A stretch of 64,000 nucleotides of DNA from Holacanthus passer (Eukaryota > Chordata > Actinopteri > Pomacanthidae). This document shows, piece after piece, positions 34,196-45,367 of the stretch (position 1 is the stretch's first letter; each line of letters starts with the position of its first letter). The DNA lies in the NCBI GenBank assembly GCA_025331565.1, contig JAFREQ010000035.1, positions 3,410,001 through 3,474,000 on the forward strand, written 5' to 3'. Made by a program: the position numbers and the translations under genes. The notes below the pieces were generated by a model. It was not told the DNA's origin and searched no databases. It saw only the letters and a list, made by a program, of their open reading frames with translations.

Positions 34196-36200
34196 TGTCT
34201 TTGTCTTTCTTAACTGCCTTCTGATATTGTAGTAAAAAAACTCCCAGGATACTTTGAATCTCCCAGGATGAGTAACATCATGGAGTAATAATAAAACACA
34301 CTTGGCTGATGCAGAATAAAGAGCACACGCTAAAACTCATTATAAACAAAGTGGAAAAAACATACTGTACTTAAGCTGTATTTTTCTCTGGGTTTCATAA
34401 AAATGTTGAGTTGCATTGAGAATTTCAACTGAGAGAAAATCTACTTTCAGCCTGAGCAGTGGACACGTCCTGTACGGCGTGGCATAATGACTAATGACAG
34501 GAGATCTCACAGTTCAAAACAGTTTGAACACATTAAAGCCAAATTCCAGTGGTGTGTCATGAGCGTGCAGCCTGCTGTCAGTGTGCAGCCCACACTGCAG
34601 GACACAACATTAAAACCTGGATCACAAGTGCTTCCGAATCCAAAAGATGAGATTTTGAGAGCATGAAAACAAGGATTCAAAAATATATTTTTTTTTGTAC
34701 GTGCTTCCTCATCTAAATCGGAAATTACAGATTGAAGCATTTTTCACACAGCATCAGCTTGTAGTCAGACTTCATAAATAATTTTTACTTACATAATAAT
34801 GCAATGTCTTTACATGTTATTATTTTCATGTAATTCAGCAGAGCTTGACTTATGAGTCACAATGAGCTTAGAGAATATAAAACATTATACTATAATACTG
34901 TTATGAGTTATATATAACCTTTATTGTTGGGTGAAATGATGAAAATAATGGTGTTTTCATCCATTTGGCCTCTTCCTTTTTATATAGAAAATTCAATCGG
35001 GTTTTCAGGACCGGAGCCAAAGCCCACAATACATGTTTATGGCCATCATCTCCAAATATGACCGTGGAACCATTTGGCCTTACACAAGATACATTATGTG
35101 ACATGTGTGTGTGTGCTTTCTTGCTCGCCTCTTGACGTTGTTTGCGTGTAAAGACGAATCTGTTCTGCAAAATCGTGCCTGCTGAAATGTGTTTGTTATC
35201 TGCGCATAAAGCATGCAACAACAACCTCGGGGCAAAACCAGTCCTCGCAGGCCTGTTCTCTAAAAATTAAGGCGTGAGTCTGTGAAAGGGATGGATTTTC
35301 CTTTTCTCCTGACAGTGTCATACAGTCTGTGTGTTTATGAAAAAACAGATGTCAGCACTGTACAGAGCTGTGAGCTATAAGGATATTTCTTTTAAACACC
35401 TTCTGCCTTTGGAAATTGAATGCAATAGATGAAGAAAAAAAGGACGGCCTTATCGTTGCAAAGGAAATTGCTTCCGACCATGTACCATGTACATCGCACT
35501 GAGCTGCCAGGCTCTCAAGGGCAGCAGAGTGTTAGACATTAGTCAGACCATTAGAAAAACAACTTCTTGTTCAGTCAACCAAGATGAGTTTAATAAGTAA
35601 TGTACTGCAGATGGTAATTGGTGACGGTGTGGGTTAGCTCGTAGCCTTACCTGACACACAGAACAGGTTGTGCAATTGGAAACTCAACAAAGAAGACCAA
35701 AATATTTGTCCAGAGATTTAATACCTCGTTGTGTTTTCTGAAACGCTTCTGGAGTTTTCTAGCACATTTTTCTTTTTCGCCCTGCACTCAAAAATCAAGC
35801 AAATACATTATGCATCCCGTCTTTTATTACTCTTAATTTTGTCAGATGTCCAAACATTATGCATTCAAAAACGTTAACAGTTATTATGCAGTATAGAACC
35901 AGGCCTATCGTGCCCATATATCTTCTGAACACTGTGTGAAGGGTAATACGTCTACTTGACATGTGTTTTCCTCTCTAACATATACCGTATTAATAATAAG
36001 TTTGCTGAAGCCAAAGCAGCAACTTCGCCTCTGGATGTTCTGCCTTCTTTTCTGTGGCTCTGATATCATATGAATGAATTCTTGCTGTAAACACACAGAT
36101 ATGTGTTTACAGATTTCAGTTTGAACTAATCGAGCTGCAACATATAAAGTACAAGAAAAGCAGAGAGCCAAACCCAAAAACAACATAGACACAAAACCCA
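34196..36200. other. Non-coding spacer downstream of eng
   Basis: AT-rich sequence with no recognised gene. Open frames of up to 107 codons lack domain features. Nothing beyond short simple repeats was noticed. Confidence 0.6.
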
Positions 36201-36214
36201 TGGTTAATGTAGTG

Positions 36215-36530
36215 AAATGGTTACAGTATAGTTAAGTTTAGACATCAAAACTACTTGGTTAGCTTTAAGAAAAGATCATGGTTTGGGTTAAAGCGTAAGT
36301 CAACCAAGTCAACCAAAGAAATAAGATTTGAATTTTGGTTTCACACGACACAAACAGCCGTCTCCTGGGTGAAAGTCCTGTGTTTCAGTCCACTCACCCC
36401 AACCTCTGACCTACAGGGAATTTTGCCCCTCTCACTTGACTTACTCCTTCGCTCCTGTCGTAATTACTATGGCCACTAGAGGTCGCCACCCAACATTAAA
36501 CGTAAATCTGGGCTTGCACAGATGACCTAT
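36215..36530. repeat. Teleost interspersed repeat fragment
   Basis: Contains phrases I associate with an abundant, dispersed fish repeat: ACTACTTGGTTAG(C/G)TTTAA, AAAGATCATGGTTTGGGTTA, CTCCTGGGTGAAAGTCCTGTG and GCCACTAGAGGTCGCCAC. The last is itself CTCF-like. Family assignment (probably a DNA-transposon derivative) is from memory and not verified. It has no coding capacity. Confidence 0.55.
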
Positions 36531-37190
36531 AATACCACTTTTTTTTTTTTTTTGAGGAAAAAGATGCATTAAAGGTTATAAGGTTATAACGATAAATTGT
36601 TCATTAAAATAACTACAGAAAAAAATAATGATTTTATTTTTCCTTAGTCTTATATTAATTTGGGGCTTAATTTACAACTCAAAAATAGTGTTATTACTGT
36701 GGAATAAATTAACTATGTTATTATTAATTGATCAGATCAACTATTGATTAGTTAATATAACATAACTCTTTATCTCTCAAACTCCTTTGCAATCCTTTAT
36801 TTGAATAACATTATTATTGATATAGCTATACAAAACGCTTTACTGTCAAATGAAATGGAAATAAAATAAAAATAAATGAAAAGTAAGAATATGTGAGTGG
36901 GAGAAAATGTGAGTCACAAGAGTCTTAACATCTTCTGAGTCTAACAATGACCCTAATACGGTTATATACAGTAAAGGTCAAGTGTTTAATTGTATGTCCC
37001 TGAGCCCTGCATAAGTACTCCACAAACTGTCAATTATGTAGAGTTGACCGCTGACGACGATTAAATTAAAAAGATAAACTATCCCAGTATAGCTTTCATT
37101 ATAGTGTTAGTTTTGCTGCTAACGCCACATAATGAGTGGCTGCAGGGAAACGTCCCATTACATTTAATTACTCTGATAAATGGATTAACA
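36531..37190. other. AT-rich non-coding stretch
   Basis: Opens with a T run near 36538-36553 and continues as very AT-rich sequence with many short TTAATT/ATTAAT palindromes. No gene or named repeat seen. Confidence 0.6.
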
Positions 37191-37194
37191 GTGA

Positions 37195-37213
37195 CCGCCA
37201 CCAGATGGTGCTA
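37195..37213 (+). promoter_or_regulatory. CTCF-like motif
   Basis: CCGCCACCAGATGGTGCTA resembles the CTCF consensus CC-A-C-C-A-G-(G/A)-(G/T)-GG(C/T)GC. Plus orientation, 3 kb past the eng poly(A) site. It differs at two positions from the best consensus, so confidence is moderate to low. Confidence 0.35.
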
Positions 37214-39900
37214 TATTTTTTTATTTTCTCTGAATGCACATATTGAATTGCCTGAGCAGAAGAAGACAATGAGCCTCATTGTAAAGCAAAGTGCTGAGAA
37301 ACTATTAAATCAGCAATGAAGCAATGCAGTGCAGAAGCAGTGGAAACAAGCTGCAGCCTTTAAAAATAAAATAAATATAAATGATGTGATTTGGACTAAA
37401 CGTTCATATTTTCACACATTGTTTGCAGTTCACATGAACACGTAGCTACACTTAAATACCCTTCTTAGAATCAGGTTCGCAAATCTGTGACTGATCCTGA
37501 CATGAAGCCCATAAAGCCTCGAGGGCATGTTGAATTCAGGAAGCTACATGCGAGCATAACCGAAGCTACTCGGAGTAAAGCCGCCTCTCCCTCAGACTTT
37601 CACACCCCGAGGCGCTGTGCTGCACACAAGGTTGTTTACACACACCGAGACTTTGTACAGGCTCAGCCTCTCTCCCCATCTCTCACCCACAGTCAGACGT
37701 TCACTCTCTCACAAGCACCCATATACTTGCCCACACCTCAGTGAGCCTCCGCAGCCTGGACCGGGCTAATCCTCTAACTTATAGGCAGTGCTGTGTGCTC
37801 CGAGCAAATCCCATTCCTTCAAAATGCAGACACCTCTGGAGGTGACGTGTGGCCCAAACACCTCGGAGGTGATATAACATAGCTTTGTCTTCTTTTATGC
37901 TTTCTCCTTTGGCTCCACTCTTTCCTCTCCTACATGCCAATAACTATCAAACATGCCATTTCATAAAAACGTCCAGTCTCCAACGAGTTATTATTATAAT
38001 AATTGCTTGTTATTATAAAACACTTTTTGCAGGCTGGATATGTGACAGTTCACTGTCATGTGGTAACGACACACAGGACCTACCGTATAATTACATTAAC
38101 ATATGCCGACTCATATGCAGAACAATAATTTCGTGTGTTACAGTTTTCACTAAATTAAACTTTGACCATAATTACATATATTATAGATGAAGAAAAATGA
38201 ATTTCAGGAGCAGCAGGTGGATGTTTTTTTTTTGCCTGTTTCCTTTGTGTGATTTAGGGATAACATCACTTGCATTAAAATTAATAAAGGGGCACACTTG
38301 AGAGGATGCAAACGAGGTAGAACCGTCATTTTTTTTGGCATTTTGAAAAATATTATATTTTTGTGGTGGTAATTTCTGACAGGATAATTACTCTCGTGTA
38401 AAGCCTTCGTTTTTTTATGAATGCTTTTATCACCGTGATGATGAAGTCCTGTGCACACGTCAATCCATCCATTCGCCCAACTGGCATTGTTTCCACACCA
38501 GCTGAGATAAGTAACCCCCCCCAGCATCTCCCCAGACTTCCCCATGGTCTCCTCACTCGTGTTGGAAGAACACCTCCAGAGGGTGCCCTCCGGGGAAGAT
38601 CCCCGCCTGAAGCTCGAGCAGCCTCGACTGGATGCGAGAGGATAACAGGTCCCACTTCTGGAGCGGCTTTGCCTCCACGTATCCTTGCTCGCCTCCTCTT
38701 CTGAAATTGCCAGGTTGTCAGGTGGCGCTTCAACTGAGTGTCTCAAGTCATTCTTTTCAAATGAGATACCCAAAAGTGGAGCCTGAAACCGCATTTTTAA
38801 CTGCCATAAAGGGATGTCTGTGCGGCTCTGACAGACATCTTCATGTGACAGAGCAAAGGCATGACTGCTCAGCGTATTGACTGAGCAGCGGGGTAAGAAA
38901 TGGCTTTGTCTTTTATACAACTTTCAGAGATTTATTTTCCAAGGGATGCATCATTTTTGCACCCACTCAGCCACGACTAACCAGTTACTTAATCTCTTGT
39001 TAATTGTGTTCCTTGGCTTCTAAACATTTGCATGAGAACACACTTGCTTTGTATGAGCATTCGGTGGATTTTGTTGCATTGCACTGCTGGAATAAGCAAG
39101 GTAAGCAGTGCTGATCCACCGCCCCAAGTTTGTTTTCAATATTCTACAAGAGTAATGTTTTTCCTTTAAAAATCGACTGTTGGAGTAAGACGGAGCGCAC
39201 TGAACATTTTCTCCTTGAGCTTCTTGCCTGGTGATCAAGCTAATGTGTAATTGGCCACAGCTAAATGCTTTCCAGGTATTGGGTTTTGTTTCTCCTCTGG
39301 GTTGGCTCTCTGCTTACTGCCACAACAGATTATAGTTTTCTCATCCTTGTTGCTCTCTCTTTTAACTGCTAATGCTGGTCTCTCGAGCACTTTCCATGTT
39401 TACTGCTTTTGCTGAAAATGGGCCGAGCCTGGTTCCAGACTTGCCGAGTGCACAGCTGAGGCGGTGTTTCTGTATGCCATGTGCAACTAAACTCAGTCAG
39501 TTAAGCAACCTCTTGTTAGGTGGAGGAAGGATGCACAGTTGCTCATATGTGCAAAGTTACATAGCCAAAATAATATAACACATAACATAATGTGTCTGGA
39601 TAGGAACAGAATATCCTGGTCTGTTACAGTTTCCTCAACGCAGTCGCCTATAAAACCTCAACAAGTTATTTGAGCAGATAGCTCTCTTGTTTGATGAGTG
39701 CACTGTTTTACATTATTAATTTAGCACCGTAAAGTGCATTACATCAACTTGTTACACTAATAGCAATAACATTAACAAAAGCATTTCAGTGAGTCGCAGC
39801 ACTGGTACCTGCATATTCATCAACCTTTATTCTAACTTGGAAATACATTGAGGTAGAGACCTCGTTTACAATACAGCTGAGTAAGAGAACATATGGACTC
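37214..39900. other. Non-coding stretch with one long ORF on each strand
   Basis: Mostly unremarkable, with a more GC-rich segment around 38470-38880 in which both strands happen to be open (238 codons on the - strand, 38204-38920; 95 codons on the + strand). Neither product has a recognisable domain, signal or membrane segment, and no splice context supports them, so I do not call a gene. Confidence 0.5.
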
Positions 39901-39940
39901 GAATTAGCCACAGGTGCAAGAAATTAGACAGCGACACCAA

Positions 39941-40142
39941 GGGGCGGGGCCACAGTGGCACCAGCTGAAATCTGATTGGCCCCTGAAGTGTTCCTGTTCA
40001 CTTCAGACCACTTTCTTTGCTCAATTTTGAAAGATGGCCACATCATGGTTCAGCTGACTTTACCTGTGAAATCCACTTCAAACTGATCCAGAGACCCTGG
40101 AGGGGACCTCCTGACATTAATGACACCTTGCAAACTTCATGG
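39941..40142 (+). promoter_or_regulatory. GC box, CCAAT box and downstream 5' splice site
   Basis: A perfect GC box (GGGGCGGGGC, 39941-39950) is followed 25 bases on by an inverted CCAAT (GATTGGCC, about 39974-39981), and by a consensus 5' splice site, TTCATG|GTAAGT, at 40141/40142. The only ATG in good context between them (AAGATGGCC) opens a frame of a few codons. This could be the promoter and first exon of a non-coding transcript, or part of a dispersed repeat. It is a weak call. Confidence 0.25.
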
Positions 40143-40209
40143 TAAGTTATAATACAACATGTTAGTTAATGTTTGTAGCTTGATTTTTTCCCCAACCTGT
40201 ATTCTGAGA

Positions 40210-40279
40210 AGACCTGCCCCTACTCTGTCTCTGATTGGCTTGTGTTTGTGCCCATCAGAGGCAGAGTAGAGGCAGGTCT
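40210..40279. repeat. 70-bp inverted repeat (strong hairpin)
   Basis: Left arm 40210-40234 (AGACCTGCCCCTACTCTG...) is complementary to right arm 40255-40279 with two mismatches in 25. The stem continues inward by about four more pairs (TxGGC/GCCxA), leaving a loop of about 10 bases. On a - strand transcript both mismatches become G-U pairs, so that strand would fold without bulges. It could be a precursor-like hairpin or a foldback relic. Confidence 0.7.
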
Positions 40280-40330
40280 GCGTGGAGCGCAGGTGGGAAA
40301 ACAACACAGGTCTGAATGAACATTAAACTG

Positions 40331-43300
40331 CAGTCAGTAAACTTCTGTCTAACATTAATTTGTTGAGAGCTATGTAGCCTACAACAAATATTTCAGCATG
40401 TAGTTAAAGTTTAGAATTCTGCCCTAAGTTGATTTGCTGTTATGTAGATTTTGTGGTTGTTTACATACATTAAAAGTCACCAGAATACAGGAAATTAAGT
40501 GTCTACAGCCTCTTTGTGGCCCCTGATTATGAAAACTATATTTTTATCTCTTTGTATTTATAATTTTATTGTAGCCTGTAAATGCTTTTTGTACAATAAG
40601 AATATATAAATGAAGGTATGTGCCAGGTCTAATTGTACTTGGAAACCAGGAAGTGGAGCCTTGGTGCAATTTTTTTAAAGACAGTCTTCCCAAATGAAAT
40701 GATGAGAGATGTTGATGACTGTCTTCATCTCAGTTCAGGATGGCCCAGAATGCATTGTGCCGAGCTGTTTGAGGTGTTTGATCTCTCATCAACCGTGTGA
40801 AGTCATCAAGGAGATTTTCAGGATTTGATGTTTTCTTTGAACTCATCCAACAGTCTAATTTACATTTTTTTTGTTGTTGTTATTTTTACTTATTTTTGAT
40901 AAGACCAAAATCATCATTGACCTCGTCTTGCGTCACTGTCTTCCTCGCCTGCGATGACGTTATGGCATCACCTTTCAGTCTCTCAAAACCGACCGTGCTT
41001 TTGTGATGCCGAAACAATCTGTATTAGTTATAGTTTAAATATGATTGATAAATTTCCCCTGTGACGGCAGCCTAGCCCCACAGTGGCAGATATGGAAATA
41101 AGTGGAAAGGAAAACACAAATGTAAATTAGTGTAAGCAGTAAGTGTAGCTCTAGATAAACCCCTGACTGGCTGTAAAGACAAGTGCCTCCGTGCACAGAC
41201 TGCTGAGCACAGCTAGCCCCTTGTAAACAAAGCTTCTGCTATTTAGTTTCAGTTGGCTTAATTAGAATGAATGAGGGGGCCTTGTGCAAAGAGGACAGTT
41301 TTTTTGTGGGTGGAGGGAGAGAGGAATTGGCCATGGTGGATGGAAAGCTGGACTGAGAGATAAAGTTACTAGCGGGTGGCATGGAGCAATTGGACAATGA
41401 AAAAACAAAGCCTTCAGCCAAAAGCGCAGCCGTAATGAATTTAGGGGAGCAACATACATGTCAATGTGTGAAAATCGAATTATTCTGATTATATTCCGTG
41501 TTTTATCTCCGCACCAAAGAGAGATGAAGCGTGTGTGTGTGTGTGTTCGAGAGAGAGATGATGGGTTTCACGTGTGTTTGTGGGTGTGCGTTTGCAGTTG
41601 CGATTCGTTTTCGCAGACAAATATTTAGTCCGACTGAGCCACTTCACCATATGTGTGAAACATAACAGCAAGAGAAACAGATTGTTGGTCATGATAATTT
41701 ATAATACCAGTGAAGTGGTCGCATTATAAAGTGGAAAAACACCTATTACAGTGAAATTTCTGCAGTATCATTGACTAGGATTTTATTTTTTTCTTACTGA
41801 AAAATAAAATTCGAGTGCAAGCCAATTTAATGGGATTCACTCATAAATAATGTAAGAGTTATTTTTTTCTTTTGCCTGGCAGAGTTATGATGTACTGTAG
41901 GCTAACGATCCTTCATCTGATGCCTTAACTATCTTTAACTTCAATAACTTTTATATGAAGATTATTGTCAAAACATTACCTTCATTTGTGGCAGTGTGGT
42001 TAAACTTCTTATGTCTACCAGGGTTTCTTTTAATGTGACCCCTTTCTTGTTAAACTAACACCCTTGGATTTCTTCTAGTACACCTTCAAGACAGGATTTG
42101 CCCCCATTTAATGCCTTTAAGTCCAACTGAAATCGCATTTAGTCATTTCTTTTTGTAGTCCAAAGTAATGAGGGTGTGTTTTTGTGGATTGTTAAAAGCA
42201 GTATAATGGCAATGATTAGGCTTAGGAAACCTAATGGAGGCGGCTTGGTGTTACAGTGTTAAATCGTAGAGAACGAGAGACGAAGCCAACAAGCTTTCAC
42301 TGTAACTTCCATGTCATTAGCAGACAGCGTGTTGTTAGTGGTATTGAAGAGTAAATACCACAAAGGCACCTAAACGGACCCATGTGAGATTTGCAGGTAC
42401 GTTTACATGCTGTTTAATGTGCTGTTGTTGAGCAACTAATTAGCTATCTAGTCTGCAAATTGAAGTTAGCTCTGCACTTTTCCCTGGTGAATCTTTGTTT
42501 GTTTGCTCATTCAACAAGCCGAAGCGCTGGACAAGATGTGTGTTCATATTTGTAAATTAGATAAGGAGGAGATTTTGGCAGGAAAGCTAATGTGGTCGTT
42601 GTTTAAAGTCTGTGGTTCTTGTGTTTCGTAGCACGTGACTGAAATCAGACGATAAAACTTTAGGTGAGTAATACAGAACAACAAGGCATTGAAAATAGCA
42701 TGATTATGTTGCTGAATTTATCAAAAGGTCATGGAAATATACCCGGCTTTTATTTGAATAAATACGATAGTGACTGAGTCACACAATAAATCTAATCTAA
42801 AATAAAACTAAACTAATTAATAATCTTAACAGGGTTTGGAAATGTGTTACTATAAATGCATTCAGCCTTGGGCCCCACCACACGCAGCTTTTTTTTTTTT
42901 CTGCCATTACCCATCAGACAGCCTGAGCTTTAAACTGGCTCAGCCTATGATAGAAAACTCATACTGCTCTGTGCAAGATTTGATAGGCTGTATTGAAATT
43001 AGTTCTCCATCTCCTCCAAACAAATGCTATTTAATTTCGGTTGAACTTATAGTATGGGCACTAATTGCGACTAAATAAAGTCCCACAGTTCAACCAATGT
43101 CCTTACCGGCCTCTGTTGCAGCTTCAAAGAGCACTTTATTTGTTGGTGGTTTAATCAGTCATTCTAAAAAGCTGAGGCAGGATATTCTGTTATATTTCTG
43201 TTATATTTCTTAGTCCGGCAGTCAACAACTACACCTCTCAAAAACCTTTAACATAAACGCTCTGCCAAAACCTTGCAGCAGCTGTAGTAGCACCATAAAG

Positions 43301-45340
43301 CATCAAAATATAAGATGTCCACCCACAGGCATGACACATTGAGGGCGAGAGGTCGCGTCCACATCGAGAAGGTGATAATGACCAACGTTTGGGACAAAGA
43401 TGGAGACTGGGACTCAATCAGGTATGTGTCACAGCGGGTCTTGTCAACCTCAGAACACTGGATGATGGAGTACCCGTTGTTAAATGTAAATGATTACAAC
43501 GAAACCGAGAAACAAAAGTCTTGAAACAAAATGTTAATTTAAAGTTTTAAGGCCCGAGATGAAAAATCTGATGAACACAAAACGCACCACTTCAACATTT
43601 GGCATTAATGAATACAGTTAATCTACATTTAGTTTGAAATGCATCAGGCGCCGAACAATGGTGATTAATCAACATGTCGCATCTCAGGTTGCATTTTCTC
43701 CCCTATACGTTTGGTGTATAAACAACAATAACACAGAGGTTACTGTGTGATGTGTTGAAACGCGAACAAGTCGCCCATATTGACTTTGTGTCACCCGACC
43801 ACTTGGCCTTTTGTTTTGGTGGGGATAGCCTGTCACTGAGATGGCAGTGGAAGGAGGGAAGATTTCTCTGAGGAAAGACGGCGAGCGAAAGGTCATGGTG
43901 AATAAAAGGCTTTTAATCTGAGTACCTTGTGTCGTGTGCCCAGGGAATATCAAAGTCATCCCATTTCTAGTGAGGTCAGACCGGGGCAGCCTCCCTGTTT
44001 GCCCACTCTTCTCTTCTCTGTTTGTGATGCCTAAATAGCCGGAGTCTGAGAGCTTTAAGGAAAGGTTAGAAGCAGGATGGCGTTTTGTCTCACTGTCTCT
44101 CTGTCTGCTTCTGTCCATGCGTTCTTGTGTAAAGCTCACTGCATGGAGATAAGATATCAAATGTGGCTCTGAAGCTTAAGGCTTTGTGATGTTACCATTC
44201 TCAAACAGAAGGACGACTAGATACTGTATTTGCTGTCATTTTGTTTGCCACCACTGAATAACCAGAGCAAGATTCTGTCGCTTTGCCTGATTCAGGCCTA
44301 AATGCATCATGAAAGCTGTTAAATGTCTGCAGAGTTTATATAAGTTCTAAAATATTTTCTAGTTTTTAATTTTTGCAACTAAGAGATGCTGATTTCCACA
44401 CATGGCGGCTGCACTTTTGTTATACAACATGCTGCGAGCGTTTGTCCAAACCATGACAGTAGAAATAGATAGTAAAGCTTTAATTTGATGTCAGCAGTGT
44501 TGTCAGCTTGGCAAAATGTCTGGGCCTTTATTTAGGAACTCTAGCAGTCGAGGGGATGGCTTGCCAGTCCATTAGGTGTGAAGTGGAATCACGTTTTCCA
44601 CAACACTGGCCCCGAGCATCCATCATGTCACACATTCACAACTATTCAACACCACCGCGGCGCTCTCTGACTGCTTTTAAAGTCGCACTCTGTGATCCGA
44701 ACATAAACAAAGCTTTAGACCGACTTGGAATCAAAACGCAACAATGGGGAAAAAAAAGCAATCGCTCTAAACTTGACTGGCAGCCATGGAAGAACAAACA
44801 CATCAGATCGGGACTCAGGTCAAGAACGGTAGACACACACTTTTGAGGACAAAATGTACAAAAGCTTAGACATAGAGTTGATGTGTATGAGATCCTCTCA
44901 CTGAAGAGGAGAAGGGGGCAGCATCCAGCACTGTTATAACATCCACATATCTGGCTTTCAGCTACCACATCAGACCTGAAAATAAAAGAGGAATAGTGTT
45001 TGATCATGCATTAATATAGTCCCTGTGCATGTTGCAGTATTCAGATGCATGCATTCATAAGAGCAACACCACACTGCACATATCAACAGATAGACCGCTG
45101 CAGCCTGTGAGGGATTTCATGGCGTATTGGGTGACTTAGAACACAGTGGTCACAGTGGAAAGTGCAGATTGATTTGGCAGGCAGGAGACAGCGCTGGATG
45201 GTTTTCTTAGGTCAGAATGAACCAGTCAGTCTCTCCAACTGCAGAAACGTTAAACAGTCATCAGAGGAGGCACTGAGCTGACATTAATTAATTTCCCTCC
45301 CAGTTCAACTGACACCTAAAATCCTTCGTTGGATGTGCAC
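40331..45340. other. Non-coding stretch
   Basis: No supported gene. Contains a (GT)n tract near 41530-41546, a T run near 42890 and a small tandem duplication (TTCTGTTATATT twice) near 43180-43207. Open frames at 43684-44160 (- strand, 158 codons) and 44508-44846 (+ strand, 112 codons) have no domain resemblance. Confidence 0.6.
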
Positions 45341-45341
45341 T

Positions 45342-45367
45342 CACACACACACACACACACACACACA
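45342..45367. repeat. (CA)n microsatellite
   Basis: Thirteen perfect CA units. Confidence 0.95.

Noticed and set aside
43684..44160. 158-codon - strand ORF
   Set aside because: No recognised domain and no splice or promoter context; length is within chance for the number of frames scanned.
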